A DNA stretch of 64,000 bases from Vigna angularis (GCF_016808095.1 NC_068975.1:18979501-19043500), one strand, 5' to 3'. Counted from the stretch's first letter, positions 1-11,114 are shown. A program made the numbers and translations. The notes: generated from the sequence alone by a model not told the origin.

Positions 1-1176
1 CCTACATTAGTAGTAGGAGTCACTCTAAGGAAAACATGGTCCCCAACCGCAAACTCTAAGGGTCTCCGTCTCTGGTCAGTATAGGACTTCTACTGACTTT
101 GAGATGCTCTCATCCTCTCTTGTATCTGTTTTACTTTCTCAGTCTTCTGCTAAATCAATTCTGGCCTAGTCAAAATAGACTCGTCCTCCTAAAACCAACA
201 TAGAGGCATCCTACAACGTCTTCCATACAATGCCTCAAACGACGCCATACCAATGTTGGCATGAAAATTGTTGTTGTAGGTAAACTCCACCACCAACAAC
301 ACCTCATCCCAGACTCCCAAGTGATCCAATACACGTCCTCAACAAATCCTTGAGTGATTGGATCGTCCTCTCTGACTGACCATCAGTCTAAGGATGATAA
401 GTTGAACTCATCTCTAGACGACTACCTAACTCACTCTGCAACGACTGCCAGAATCTAGAAAGGAACCGTGGATCTCTATTTGATATGATGCTAGAAGGCA
501 TCCCATGCAGCCTCACCACTTCTCTGATGTACAATTGAGCAAGCTTTGCCATTGACATCCTCAAATTCAATGCAAGGAAATGAGCGCTCTTAGTCAACTT
601 TTCTACAAAAACCCATATGGCATCATGACCTCTAACCATCTGTGGCAAATGGGTAACAAAATCCATAGCTATGTTATCCCATTTCCACTCAAGAATCTCC
701 AACTGCTACAACAAACCACCAGGTCTCTGATGCTCTACTTTAGCTTTTTGATAGGTCAAACAAGAAGTAACAAATCGTGCTACATCTCCCTTCATCCCCA
801 ACCACCAGAAAGACTCTTTGAGGTCTTGATACATTTTAGTCATTCTAGGATGCATGCTAAAATTACTATGTTGACCTTCCTCAAGGATCAATCTCCTCAG
901 TTTCAAATCACCAAGGACACAAACCCTGCCTCTGAACCTCAGTATACCATCAGCCCCCAAAAAAAAAAGTCTATACCCTTCTTAGTACCAATCAAACCCA
1001 CTAATCTCTGTAGCTCGACGTCTGCTAACTGCTTTTCTCTAATGCGCCCTAACCGATCGCTCGACACCACAAGACTGCTGCACCTAATACTATCTGAATC
1101 CAAATCCACCTTCAGCCTCAAATCTCTAAAGCTCTCAACCAATTCCAACTCTTTGACCATCAATGCAGACACATGC
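1..1176 (-). pseudogene. Ty3/gypsy chromovirus integrase relic (3' part of pol)
   Basis: The minus strand encodes the integrase part of a gypsy polyprotein. The HHCC zinc-binding region lies at about 960-706, with an H-P-R-M motif and a C-L-T-Y-Q-K-A-K block. The catalytic core follows at 702-388 (W-D-N-I-A-M-D-F-V, then S-N-R-D-P-R-F). Reading on after an in-frame TAG at 388-390 gives the typical T-D-G-Q-S-E-R-T and E-A-L-Y-G-R-R-C blocks, so the element runs off the left edge. The lineage resembles Tekay/Del chromoviruses. Further TAG codons stand where the family has Gln. It joins the RT/RNase H relic that resumes at 13932; El1 is inserted between them. It is inactive. Confidence 0.85.
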
Positions 1177-2277
1177 TGTCAGAGCGGCTGCAGCGGAATG
1201 GTTAGCGTGGAATAACAAACCAAGAGGGGAGGTGAATTGGTTCTTACTAAAAACGTGTGCCTTAAAAATTTCTACTCAATTAAACTTACTTAGCAGATAA
1301 TAAAGACAATAAAATAGAGTAAGGTTGAGAGAAATTTGCACAGATGATTTTATCCTGGTTCGGATCTTACCAATCCTACGTCCAGTCGCTTATCTCAAAA
1401 CAAGATAAACACTTCACTAATCACAAAACTATTACAAACTACAATCACACAGATACAATTTGTAAAAGTTTAGAAAACACCTCTCTTGAAGCCACAAGAG
1501 ATGAAACAACACCTCCTTTGAATCTTCACAAAGGATGAAACACTTCCTCCGAATACTTCACGAAGGATGAATTCCTCTTCCAAACACTTCCTTAGATGCA
1601 CCAAGGATGAACCAGCTATTCCTCTATCACCGTAGCAGTATTTCACCAACTCTACAGACAGAGTTTCCTTAGCTGAGCAAGAGCACACAATTCTCAAGAG
1701 TTTCTGAGTATATGAGCACAAGGGAAGAGTAGTTGATGTACTTCTTGAGAGAAAATGAGAGTCTATTTATAGACTCATCCAAAGGCTCCTTCATTTTTCG
1801 TTTTCAACTTTTCTGACAGTGTTAATCGATTAGCTACAGTGGTTAATCGATTAACAACCCAACGGATACTTCAACGGCTCTAAAAACGGCTAGTTTTTAA
1901 AACGTTCACTATGTTAATCGATTAACAGCCCTTGTTAATCGATTAACGCTAATCGATTAACACCCTCTGTTAATCGATTAGCACTGCACTCTCTCGCTTC
2001 TCCATGGCTCTCTGGAACAATCGATTAACACCCTCTGTTAATCGGTTAACGCTAATCGATTAGCACCTCTTGTTAATCGATTAGCACTACACAGAATTTT
2101 GCTTATGGCTTATTTTTACATCACTTTTGAATGCATACATAAAACTACTAATTTTCCTATGTTCATACAATTATTACAAAAGATTACAAGTCTTCAAAGA
2201 TCATTCTTCATGAGTCTTGTTTGTTCTTGACTTGATTTGGACATCATCAAAACTTCATCTTCATCAATTTGCTAACA
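1177..2277 (-). repeat. El1 3' LTR
   Basis: This is 1101 bp, starting TGTCAGAGCG on the plus strand and ending GCTAACA. Nine ATCGAT palindrome cores (and one ATCGGT variant) lie between about 1820 and 2090. On the minus strand they precede a TATAAATA box (1771-1764). The R/U5 part holds a degenerate tandem repeat based on TTCATCCTT and an 83-codon open frame (1721-1470) discussed in the findings. It is near-identical to 12841-13926. Confidence 0.95.
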
Positions 2278-2500
2278 ATCTCCCCCTTTTTGATGATGAT
2301 CAAAACTTTCTTGATTTAAAGCTTTTGGTAATAATCTGTATTTGAAACACAACTTAAGGAAGAAATAATTGTTAGGGTACTTAGAAATAAATTTAAGGCT
2401 TTAAATATTTCTCCCCCTTTTTGATCATTATTAAAAAGTGATGAATAATTTCTCCCCCTAAATGTATTAGAAATTATACTCCCCCTTAATAAAAGCATAT
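2278..2500 (-). other. El1 repeated polypurine tracts next to the 3' LTR
   Basis: On the minus strand the purine runs AAAAAGGGGGAGA and close variants occur four times (near 2280, 2412, 2452 and 2480), the last directly abutting the LTR. Several carry the same neighbouring word GATCAT. Multiple polypurine tracts before the 3' LTR are a known sirevirus trait. The one touching the LTR is the probable plus-strand primer. Confidence 0.8.
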
Positions 2501-2611
2501 ATGCATAGAAATAATAAGAAAAACAACATACTTTTTATTGAATGCAAATAGGCAATCATACAAGGAAATATAAAGTTCACAGACTAAGAAAAACATAAAA
2601 ACATAAATTGC

Positions 2612-3745
2612 CTAAGACTCATCATCACTATCGGGAACATAGAGTTTTGCAAGTTTGTCATCAATCTCCTTAAGATGATTATTAATTTCATCATAGCGAA
2701 GAGTGTGATAAGCCATCATATCATCCATCCTTCTTTGTTGCATAGAGGCCATTTCTTCAATTTGTCTAGATATACTATGTAGACTATATTCTTGTGGAGG
2801 ATGGGATGGGCCAGCAACATTTCTTGGATGAGGCATAGGAATATCTTCATCTTCTTCAGCTGATGCGTCCTCTTCTTGTGCCATATCATCTTCAGCACGG
2901 ACAAACATATTTCCTTGTCGTATAAACCCCATTTGATGCAATGTTGATTCCTCAATTTCATGATTTCTTAAGACGGTGAGAGATTTCTCTCCCGTAACAT
3001 CAACTCCTTTATAAACACAGATTAAGGAAATAAGGAGGGGATATGGAAGATGACTTCTATCATACCTCTTTGCCCGGACAATAGTGTCGGAGATGAGATC
3101 TGCCTAATTGATTTTGATATTTTGAGTAATGGCAGACATGAGCATGAGATCGATTTCAAAGCATTGTGCTAAATTTGAGCCTCTTGGACAAAGCAACCAT
3201 ACAATAAGATAATGAAGAACCCTTTCCTCCATTCTAAGATTTCCTACAAGAAGATATCTCCTATTTGGTAGAGGTTGTTGAGGGTTGCGCATGAAAGAGC
3301 GATATGCCAAAATTTTGTTAAAATCACCAAAGTCATTTGGCACATGCATGGTATTTTCTAAGATGGGAAGATGAGCAACATTTGTCCAAATGTCATTATC
3401 CAGAATGATATCTATCCCTTTTACACGAGTGTAAATAATACCATTTTGGGATTTTAGATTGTAGTAGAATACTCTTACCAAATCTGGATAGTAACTCCCT
3501 TGAAGTTGCAGTAGATGCTGGACACCTTGCTCAATCAATTGCTGAGAAAATTGAAATTGATGTGTGGTAAACCAATTGAGATCTACAAATTTTTGACGAA
3601 GAATCTTGCGTTCTTTCCACATTTGTAGATATTCTTCATGCTTTCCATCATCGGAAATCCACCCTTGAATATTTGGACCACGTGCAATAGGTGTGCTTTC
3701 CGATCCATAGCTTCTTCTTCTTCTTCTTCTTGATGGTTCAGCCAT
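2612..3745 (-). pseudogene. El1 ORF3: plant-transposon-protein-type accessory ORF (377 codons, one nonsense codon)
   Basis: The start is ATG at 3745. A basic N-terminus has six consecutive Arg (residues 6-11). About 260 residues follow that resemble the 'putative plant transposon protein' domain seen in ORF3 of sirevirus-like elements (recognised from memory of the family). An acidic, low-complexity stretch follows, then a heptad-like C-terminus (I-S-R-Q-I-E-E-M... to L-A-K-L-Y-V-P-D) that probably forms a coiled coil. The frame is broken only at codon 214, where TAG replaces the TGG present in El3; it then stays open to 2612. It lies between pol and the 3' LTR, where some sireviruses have an env-like gene, but I see no signal peptide or transmembrane segment. 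Function unknown. El2 is inserted 55 bp upstream of the ATG. Confidence 0.8.
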
Positions 3746-3800
3746 GAGAGCAAGAGATTTGAATTTTGAGAGAAGAAATGAAGTGAATTTGAGTTGTAGA

Positions 3801-4730
3801 TGTTACCAATAAGGAGTATTGGTAAATCTTGAAGAAATTTGTTTTGATGATGCTGCAAGAAGTTTTAGTTGAAGAAGATATTAGAATTAGTTAAAAGCAA
3901 TTTGTAGAAATTAAATGTAGTAGGAAATTCTTGTAAACTTGCATTTTTAACTGCAATAATCTATTATGAAATGACAATAATCGATTATCACAGAATCATA
4001 CAGGAATAATCGATTATCACATCATATAATCGATTATTACATTTTGAAAACCCTGCAACGGACTTTAATAATCGATTATCACTTTTGATAATCGATTATC
4101 AGTGGCAGTTGGGAGATGTCTTTTCAGTTTTTTGACCCTGCATGAAACTAGGCTTATAAATAGAGGTCTTCACAGCTCTTAGAAAGAACTTTTCAATTGA
4201 GAGTATTAGAGCTTTGTGCCTAAGGGAAGCTATCTGTGAGTGAAAAGGATCTATGCCATTTTGAGAATACAGTTTGTCTGAGGAAGTTCTCAAAGTGATA
4301 GAGTGCTCTTGCCTGGTCTTGTGAATAGGAGAAGCTCGCGTTTTGTGTGTCAAAGGTCGGAGCGGTTCTCTTCAAGTTGGCTGAGCAGGTTCTTCCGTTC
4401 GTTTGTCGAAGGAAAGTGTTTTCTATTCTTTACTTATTTTGATTATCTGATTGAAATTTGCAAACCATATTTTAGTGAAAAAAGGTTAATCACTATTCAT
4501 AGTGATTAACGACTGGACGTAGAATCTTTTGATTCGAACCAGGATAAAAATTCTGTGTTGATTTTCTTGATCCCTACAACTCTTAGCACATCAACTGTTC
4601 GATACAAGTTCGCTAAGAAAATCAATTTTTGAAACCGACTATTTTAACTTGTGTTGTGATCGTTACACGCTTTCCACTTTATTAATTTATTCCGCTGCGC
4701 GACTCTATAACGGTACCGATTGTTCCAACA
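3801..4730 (+). repeat. El2 5' LTR
   Basis: It runs from TGTTACCAATAAGG to TTGTTCCAACA. Five palindromic ATAATCGATTAT-type sites lie between about 3979 and 4101, directly upstream of a TATAAATA box (4155-4162). This is the same layout as the El1/El3 LTRs with a different palindrome spelling. Confidence 0.95.
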
Positions 4731-4750
4731 ATTGGTATCAGAGCTTGCTT
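4731..4750 (+). other. El2 primer binding site
   Basis: TGGTATCAGAGC begins three bases after the LTR. This is the usual complement of the initiator-methionine tRNA 3' end used by plant Ty1/copia elements. Confidence 0.9.
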
Positions 4751-4775
4751 TGATAGTTTTTCAAATTTTTCGAAA

Positions 4776-6011
4776 ATGGGCGGTCATAACCAAGTTTATG
4801 CTGAGGGTGCTTGTATTGATAGACCTCCTTTGTTTACGGGGGAAAATTATGCGTTTTGGAAAATAAGAATGCAAATATTTTTGGAGTCTATTGATAGGGG
4901 TATTTGGGAAGTTGTTATGAATGGACCAATTGTTCCCACTATTTTTGTAAATGATATGCAGGTAGAAAAACCATTTTTACAGTGGACTATGGATGAAAAT
5001 AGAATGGCACAATATGATGTTAGGGCTAGGAACATAATTTTATCTGCACTAACCCTTGATGATTTTTTCAAAGTTTCTATTTATGAAAGTGCTCAGGAAA
5101 TGTGGGAATTTTTAAGAGTCACTCATGATAAAGTCATAGATGTTGTTAAGTTGACGTTGTCTAATTCAAGCTCCTCAAGCTCAAACAATTCAAATGAACA
5201 AGAAAATCTATGCTTAATGGCCAGAAATGAATCATCTAAAAGCCAACTCTTGAAGAAAAAGAAGGACAATCAAGGCTCCTCATCAAGCTTTAAATGTTAT
5301 GGATGTGGTGAAAGAGGCCATATAAAAGTCGTTTGTCCAATTATCAAGAAATTTCACAAAAAGAAGAAGGTTCACATTGCTTGGGTTGATAATGACTCAA
5401 GTAGTTCAAGTGATTCTGTTGAAGAAACAAACTTATGTTTGACAGCTAATGTTGATGACACTACAAGCCAAGTAAGTTGTTCTAATTCTGAATCTAGTGA
5501 ATTTGATGTACAAAAGGCTTTTCTTGAATTGCTTGATGAATCTGAAAAATTAAATGCTGCTCATAAAAATTTGAAAAAGGAATTTAAAGAATTGCGAATT
5601 AAATATGAGAAGGCATTAGATGAGGAAGTAAGTTTGAGAAATAAAATTTGCAACTTGGAAATGAAAGAGTCTTCAAATGTTGAACATCCTGTTGAATGTC
5701 TTTCATGTAAGAGTCATATGCTTGATATTGATATTCTTGAAAATCTTCTTGAAGTTGCAACTGGAAATAATAATGTTGAAATGCCTATAACTGTTAAAAA
5801 GGTTTATAAAAACAAAAGTGTTTTTAAAAGTAAGAACCAAATTAAAAGAACCCGTAGGGTATGGGTTGAAAAAGGAACTATGTCTTATAGAAACCCAAAT
5901 GTTGTCACATGCTTTTATTGTATGAAAAAGGGGCACACTTCTAACAAATGTAGAATTAAACATTTTGATGTTCCAAATGGAAAATATGCTTGGATTCCTG
6001 TTATAAAGTAA
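4776..6011 (+). CDS. El2 Gag (shortened)
   Basis: This is a 411-residue Gag with an intact frame. The N-terminal gag region (R-P-P-L-F-T-G-E-N-Y-A-F-W-K at about 13-26) aligns with the 566-aa Gag of El1. The aligned proteins then part at about residue 130: some 150 residues of the Gag core, containing the M-K-Q-G-E-T-I and L-K-S-L-D-R-S-W blocks of El1, are missing and a Ser-rich linker follows. Two CCHC knuckles remain, C-Y-G-C-G-E-R-G-H at about 169 and C-F-Y-C-M-K-K-G-H near the C-terminus, as does the Lys/Glu coiled-coil segment between them. Gag forms the virus-like particle; whether this shortened form assembles is unknown. The stop lies just inside a candidate intron. Confidence 0.85.
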   Translation: MGGHNQVYAEGACIDRPPLFTGENYAFWKIRMQIFLESIDRGIWEVVMNGPIVPTIFVNDMQVEKPFLQWTMDENRMAQYDVRARNIILSALTLDDFFKVSIYESAQEMWEFLRVTHDKVIDVVKLTLSNSSSSSSNNSNEQENLCLMARNESSKSQLLKKKKDNQGSSSSFKCYGCGERGHIKVVCPIIKKFHKKKKVHIAWVDNDSSSSSDSVEETNLCLTANVDDTTSQVSCSNSESSEFDVQKAFLELLDESEKLNAAHKNLKKEFKELRIKYEKALDEEVSLRNKICNLEMKESSNVEHPVECLSCKSHMLDIDILENLLEVATGNNNVEMPITVKKVYKNKSVFKSKNQIKRTRRVWVEKGTMSYRNPNVVTCFYCMKKGHTSNKCRIKHFDVPNGKYAWIPVIK

Positions 6012-6079
6012 ATTGTCTCTAACCTCAAAGGACCCAAATGAGATTATGGGGACCAAAACTCTATTGTTTTGTTTTGCAG
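6008..6079 (+). other. Candidate 72-nt intron at the gag/pol junction of El2
   Basis: The donor is GTAAAT at 6008, overlapping the gag stop. A T-rich tract ends in TTTTGCAG at 6072-6079. Removing the 72 nt would join the Gag frame to a short frame that carries a remnant of the protease start (a W-Y-P-G-like block near 6110) and ends before 6135. The same arrangement occurs in El1 and El3. Splicing is inferred only. Confidence 0.5.
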
Positions 6080-6134
6080 GTTAATTTTTCAAAAGGAAAA
6101 GAAGACTCTTTGGTATCCTGGTATTTTTTAAAGA

Positions 6135-6772
6135 GCTTTGAAATAATTTATGAATGTTAGATGTGTCTTAAGTTGAAAATTTGGCCCAAATTTGTGTTTT
6201 TCGAAAATTAACGTAAATAATCGATTACCAAGGGTAATAATCGATTATCTCGTCCTCAAAATTTGGATTTTGGCAATTTGGCTCGCAAATAATCGATTAT
6301 TTAAAGTAATAATCGATTATCTTAAGTCACAGCGTAAAAAAAAAAGTTTTAAAAAAACTTTTTTGAGTCTGTTTTTAAAAGGGGATTATTACATTCAAGG
6401 GAAGATATATGAGTTTGTTAGATATCTTGTTTTTATCTCTATTATGGATTAATTAATATTGTTTGTACTTCTTAATTAGAGTTGAATTTCTGTTTTTCTT
6501 ATATTCCATGAGGAATTCTGTTCTTTCATGTTATGAAATTTCAATTTTATTTCTGTTTTGAAATGCATCAATTCTTTTGTTGAGGGGGAGAAAAATTTGA
6601 GGGGGAGTTTTTCCACTTTTTTACTTTTTGCTTATGATCAAAAAGGGGGAGAAAACTTCTAATTTTAGTAGTGCAATTATTACTAACATGTTTGTAAGTA
6701 TGGAATCTGTGCAGGAAATTAGAAATGCTTTTAACAAATTGAATTTTTGATCATCATCAAAAAGGGGGAGAT
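6135..6772 (+). other. El2 non-coding 3' region: palindrome block and polypurine tracts
   Basis: Four ATCGAT palindromes lie at about 6216-6321, matching the palindrome block that precedes ORF3 in El1 and El3, although no ORF3 is left here. Four purine tracts with a GGGGGAG core follow (near 6586, 6600, 6644 and 6760), the last touching the 3' LTR. I see no gene. Confidence 0.75.
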
Positions 6773-7702
6773 TGTTACCAATAAGGAGTATTGGTAAATC
6801 TTGAAGAAATTTGTTTTGATGATGCTGCAAGAAGTTTTAGTTGAAGAAGATATTAGAATTAGTTAAAAGCAATTTGTAGAAATTAAATGTAGTAGGAAAT
6901 TCTTGTAAACTTGCATTTTTAACTGCAATAATCTATTATGAATTGACAATAATCGATTATCACAGAGTCATACAGGAATAATCGATTATCACATCATATA
7001 ATCGATTATTACATTTTGAAAACCCTGCAACGGACTTTAATAATCGATTATCACTTTTGATAATCGATTATCAGTGGCAGTTGGGAGATGTCTTTTCAGT
7101 TTTTTGACCCTGCATGAAACTAGGCTTATAAATAGAGGTCTTCACAGCTCTTAGAAAGAACTTTTCAATTGAGAGTATTAGAGCTTTGTGCCTAAGGGAA
7201 GCTATCTGTGAGTGAAAAGGATCTATGCCATTTTGAGAATACAGTTTGTCTGAGGAAGTTCTCAAAGTGATAGAGTGCTCTTGCCTGGTCTTGTGAATAG
7301 GAGAAGCTCGCGTTTTGTGTGTCAAAGGTCGGAGCGGTTCTCTTCAAGTTGGCTGAGCAGGTTCTTCCGTTCGTTTGTCGAAGGAAAGTGTTTTCTATTC
7401 TTTACTTATTTTGATTATCTGATTGAAATTTGCAAACCATATTTTAGTGAAAAAAGGTTAATCACTATTCATAGTGATTAACGACTGGACGTAGAATCTT
7501 TTGATTCGAACCAGGATAAAAATTCTGTGTTGATTTTCTTGATCCCTACAACTCTTAGCACATCAACTGTTCGATACAAGTTCGTTAAGAAAATCAATTT
7601 TTGAAACCGACTATTTTAACTTGTGTTGTGATCGTTACACGCTTTCCGCTTTATTAATTTATTCCGCTGCGCGACTCTATAACGGTACCGATTGTTCCAA
7701 CA
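6773..7702 (+). repeat. El2 3' LTR
   Basis: This is 930 bp, the same length as the 5' LTR, with four substitutions by eye (for example gaaatg/gaattg and gttcgc/gttcgt). Confidence 0.95.
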
Positions 7703-7971
7703 GTAGAGGGATGGGTAAAGTGAGTGGGTAAAAATGAGGGATGGTATGGGTTTAAATAGGCTGAAAATGACCCCCCTAACGTTCAAATTCAAAAAATTAC
7801 CGTTTATAGCCGTTACAACGGCTATTTTTGGCAGAATTTACTGCCTGGAACGTATGCTAATCGATTAACAGGACCTGTTAATCGATTAACGTTAATCGAT
7901 TAACACCCTTTGTTAATCGATTAACTGACGCTGATTTCCGAAAATCAGCAAATTGTTCTTATTTTCAATTT
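7703..7971 (-). promoter_or_regulatory. El1 pol-ORF3 spacer with LTR-like palindromes and TATA-like box
   Basis: On the minus strand, after the pol stop, come four TTAATCGATTA(A/G) palindromes (7925-7858), then copies of the word AGCCGTT, then TATTTAAA (7758-7751). The El1 LTR has the same order of palindromes, AGCCGTT words and TATA box. In El1 the El2 insertion separates this block from the ORF3 ATG. See El3 for the uninterrupted version. Confidence 0.55.
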
Positions 7972-10900
7972 TTAACATGTTTTCAATATCCCTAAGTCTC
8001 TTCTAAGCTCATAGAATCTATCTTTAGGCAATGCTTTGGTGAAAATATCAGCTAATTGATGTTGGGTATCAATATATTCTATTTCACAATCTCCTTTTTG
8101 CACATGATCTCTAAGAAAGTGATGCCTAATCTCAATGTGCTTGGTTCTAGAGTGCATTATGGGATTCTTTGTAAGGTTTATTGCACTTGTATTATCACAC
8201 TTAAGTGGTATATGATCTAAATGAATGTCATAATCTTCTAATTGCTGTTTCATCCATAAAATTTGCGCACAGCAATTTCCCGCAGCAATATATTCAGCCT
8301 CAGTGGTAGATAAAGCTACACAGGCTTGTTTCTTAGAATGCCAAGAAACTAAGGAACTACCTAGAAGATGACATGTTCCACTAGTGCTTTTTCTATCTAT
8401 CTTACAACCTCCATAATCTGCATCGGAAAATCCTACAAGACTAGGTTCCGTTCCAGATGGATACCATAAACCAAAGGATGCAGTTCCATTAAGATATTTC
8501 AATATTCTTTTAACTACTGTAAGGTGAGATTCTCTAGGACTAGATTGATACCTAGCACACACACAAACACTCTGCATAATATCTGGTCTACTAGTAGTGA
8601 GATATAACAGAGAACCTATCATACATCTATATTTAGTTTGATTTACCTCTTTACCTGACTCATCTTTGTCAAGATAGCAAGAGGTTCCCATAGGTGTAGA
8701 TGCTTCCTTTGCTTTGTCCATTTCAAACTTCTTAAGAATTTCTTTACAATACTTAGTTTGAGAAATGAACGTACCTTCTTTCATTTGCTTAATTTGAAGA
8801 CCGAGGAAGAATGTTAATTCTCCCATCATAGACATTTCAAATTCACCCTGCATAGTCTTAGCAAATTCTTCACAAAGAGATTTATTAGTTGATCCAAAAA
8901 TAATATCATCAACATATACTTGAATAATCAAAATATGTTTTCTGACTCTTTTAATAAACAAAGTGGAATCAACTTTTCCTCTATTAAAATCATTTTCTAA
9001 AAGAAAATTGCTAAGTCTTTCATACCAAGATCTAGGTGCTTGTTTCAAACCATAAAGTGATTTCTTTAACTTATAGATGTGATTTGGAAATTTAAAATCT
9101 TCAAAACCGGGTGGTTGTTCAACATACACATCTTCTTTTATAAAACCATTTAGAAATGCACTTTTAACATCCATTTGAAATAATTTAAATTTCATTATAG
9201 ATGCATAAGCAAGAAGTAGGCGTATTACCTCTAACCTGGCAACTGGAGCATATGTCTCATCATAATCTATACCTTCTTCTTGACTATATCCTTGAGCCAC
9301 AAGCCTAGCTTTATTCTTGGTGATGTTTCCATCTTCATCCAGTTTGTTTCTGAATACCCATTTTGTTCCAATTACTTGATGAGTATCTTCTCTAGGAATC
9401 AATTCCCAAACTTGATTTCTTTCAAACTGGTTGAGTTCTTCTTGCATTGCTATACACCATTGTTCATCTTGAAGAGCTTCCTTAATGTTCTTAGGTTCTA
9501 TCTGCGACATAAAAGCTACATTCATACAAAAATTTACTAAATTTCTTCTAGTGTTTACCCCTTTTGATATGTCGCCAATGATGTTGTCCAATGATAATCC
9601 TCTAGGTTGTTGCCATATTTTGTTTAGACCTTCATCATCTTGAGGACTATTCATTTTCTCTTCATTTGTTGTCTTTTGCAAGTCTTCATTTTCACCTGCA
9701 TCTGATTCATCTGACTCAAGAGGTTTTACCTCAAGGTCCACAATTTCATCAAAGACAACATGCACAGATTCTTCTATGTCAAGTGTTTTCCGATTAAAAA
9801 CTCTATAAGCTTTGCTAGTTAGAGAATATCCTAGAAAAATAGCTTCATCGGATTTGGAATCAAATTTTCCTAAATTTTGTTTTCCATTATTTAAGACAAA
9901 ACATTTGCATCCAAAAATTCTTAAATGTGAAACATTTGGTTTTCTTCCTTTAAAAAGTTCATAAGGAGTACATTTCAAAATAGGCCTAATAAGCATTCTA
10001 TTCAATACATAACATGCAGTACTCACAGCATCAGCCCAAAATTGTTTAGGAACACTATATTCATTTAACATAGTTCTAGCAAGTTCCTCTAAGGATCTAT
10101 TCTTTCTTTCTACAACTCCATTTTGTTGAGGAGTTCTAGGTGCAGAAAAATTATGAGAAATGCCATATTCTTCACAAAAAGTTTCAAAAGATTCATTTTG
10201 AAATTCACCTCCATGGTCACTTCTAATAGCCTTTATTTTCAAGTCCTTTTCATTTTGAACTAAATTTGCAAATTTTTTAAATTCTTTGAAAGCTTCACTT
10301 TTAAGAGTAAGAAAGAAAGTCCAAGTATATCTTGAATAATCATCTACAATAACTAAAGCATAATAATTTCCTCCAAAACTTTTTATCCTAGAGGGACCAA
10401 ATAAATCCATGTGCAAAAGTTCTAAGGGTTTTAAACTAGAAACAATATTTTTCGAATGAAAAGATGATTTCACTTGTTTTCCCTTTTGACATGCATCACA
10501 CAATTTATTTTTCACATATTTTAGTTTTGGTAGACCAATTACTAAGTCTTTGGAAATGAGTTTATTCAATTGTTGCATATGAATATGTGCAGCTCTTTTA
10601 TGCCATAACCATGGGTTTTCTTCTTTTACTACTAAACATGAAATATTCCTATTTGATGCATTTTCTAAATCAATCAAATAAATATTGTTATGCCTAATTC
10701 CTTTCAAAGCAATTTCAGAAGAATCATTTTTATAAATAGTGCAAGAATTTTGTTCGAAGGTTACCTTGAATCCTTTATCGCATAATTGACTAATGCTAAT
10801 TAAGTTATGCTTTAATCCTTCCACATATAGCACGTCTTTGATCATCAAGGTATCTTCACTTCCAATATCTCCTATTCCAAGGATTTTTCCTTTGTTGTTG

Positions 10901-11001
10901 TCACCATAGGTGACAAAGCCTCGTTCCTTTTTCCGGAAGCTTGTAAATTTCTTTTTATCTCCGGTCATGTGTTTTGAACACCCACTGTCAAGACACCACA
11001 T
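7972..11001 (-). CDS. El1 Pol polyprotein (protease, integrase, reverse transcriptase, RNase H)
   Basis: This is an uninterrupted 1009-residue Pol. The protease motif is D-S-G at 5-7. A GAG-pre-integrase zinc region (H-K-R-A-A-H-I-H, then C-D-A-C) precedes the integrase triad D199, D262, E298. RT carries Y-V-D-D at 696-699, and RNase H contains S-D-A-D-Y-G-G at about 855 with D-N-T-S-A-I further on. Domain order PR-IN-RT-RH defines Ty1/copia. The frame opens right after a stop at the candidate splice acceptor (11026); the first Met is used here by convention, but Pol is normally made as Gag-Pol. All visible catalytic residues are kept, so the protein could be active. Confidence 0.93.
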   Translation of the reverse strand: MWCLDSGCSKHMTGDKKKFTSFRKKERGFVTYGDNNKGKILGIGDIGSEDTLMIKDVLYVEGLKHNLISISQLCDKGFKVTFEQNSCTIYKNDSSEIALKGIRHNNIYLIDLENASNRNISCLVVKEENPWLWHKRAAHIHMQQLNKLISKDLVIGLPKLKYVKNKLCDACQKGKQVKSSFHSKNIVSSLKPLELLHMDLFGPSRIKSFGGNYYALVIVDDYSRYTWTFFLTLKSEAFKEFKKFANLVQNEKDLKIKAIRSDHGGEFQNESFETFCEEYGISHNFSAPRTPQQNGVVERKNRSLEELARTMLNEYSVPKQFWADAVSTACYVLNRMLIRPILKCTPYELFKGRKPNVSHLRIFGCKCFVLNNGKQNLGKFDSKSDEAIFLGYSLTSKAYRVFNRKTLDIEESVHVVFDEIVDLEVKPLESDESDAGENEDLQKTTNEEKMNSPQDDEGLNKIWQQPRGLSLDNIIGDISKGVNTRRNLVNFCMNVAFMSQIEPKNIKEALQDEQWCIAMQEELNQFERNQVWELIPREDTHQVIGTKWVFRNKLDEDGNITKNKARLVAQGYSQEEGIDYDETYAPVARLEVIRLLLAYASIMKFKLFQMDVKSAFLNGFIKEDVYVEQPPGFEDFKFPNHIYKLKKSLYGLKQAPRSWYERLSNFLLENDFNRGKVDSTLFIKRVRKHILIIQVYVDDIIFGSTNKSLCEEFAKTMQGEFEMSMMGELTFFLGLQIKQMKEGTFISQTKYCKEILKKFEMDKAKEASTPMGTSCYLDKDESGKEVNQTKYRCMIGSLLYLTTSRPDIMQSVCVCARYQSSPRESHLTVVKRILKYLNGTASFGLWYPSGTEPSLVGFSDADYGGCKIDRKSTSGTCHLLGSSLVSWHSKKQACVALSTTEAEYIAAGNCCAQILWMKQQLEDYDIHLDHIPLKCDNTSAINLTKNPIMHSRTKHIEIRHHFLRDHVQKGDCEIEYIDTQHQLADIFTKALPKDRFYELRRDLGILKTC

Positions 11002-11025
11002 ATACTTCCTTGGTTTTGATAATTC

Positions 11026-11114
11026 CTACAACATAAAAAGAACAAGCTATTTAGGTACCCAACTACTTTGTATGAGTCCTTTGGGTTAGATTTAAAAAGA
11101 TTACATCATTTTAC
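11026..11114 (-). other. Candidate 89-nt intron between gag and pol of El1
   Basis: On the minus strand the donor GTAAAA (from 11114) lies two codons before the gag TGA (11108-11106). The acceptor is a T-rich tract ending TTGTAG (11026). Because 89 is not a multiple of three, removal changes frame exactly as needed to join gag to pol without a stop. The spacer contains a W-V-P-K reading in another frame, a box usually coded at the gag/pol junction of plant copia elements. Not proven without RNA. Confidence 0.55.

Larger units (their letters stand above)
3801..7702 (+). mobile_element. El2: young gag-only LTR element (TR-GAG type) nested in El1
   Basis: Two 930-bp LTRs (3801-4730 and 6773-7702) are flanked by the perfect duplication gtaga (3796-3800 and 7703-7707). 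I count only four differences between the LTRs. The 2042-bp interior has an iMet-type PBS, a single gag frame (4776-6011), a four-palindrome block, repeated polypurine tracts, and no protease, integrase, RT or RNase H. It fits the TR-GAG class of non-autonomous plant retrotransposons. The LTR sequence is unlike El1/El3, so the parent is a different sirevirus family. It must have used another element's Pol. Confidence 0.93.

Noticed and set aside
1800..2100. Regular palindromic repeats that at first sight resemble a CRISPR-like array
   Set aside because: Spacing is irregular, spacers are not unique, the block lies inside an LTR upstream of a TATA box, and the same block occurs in all copies of the element.
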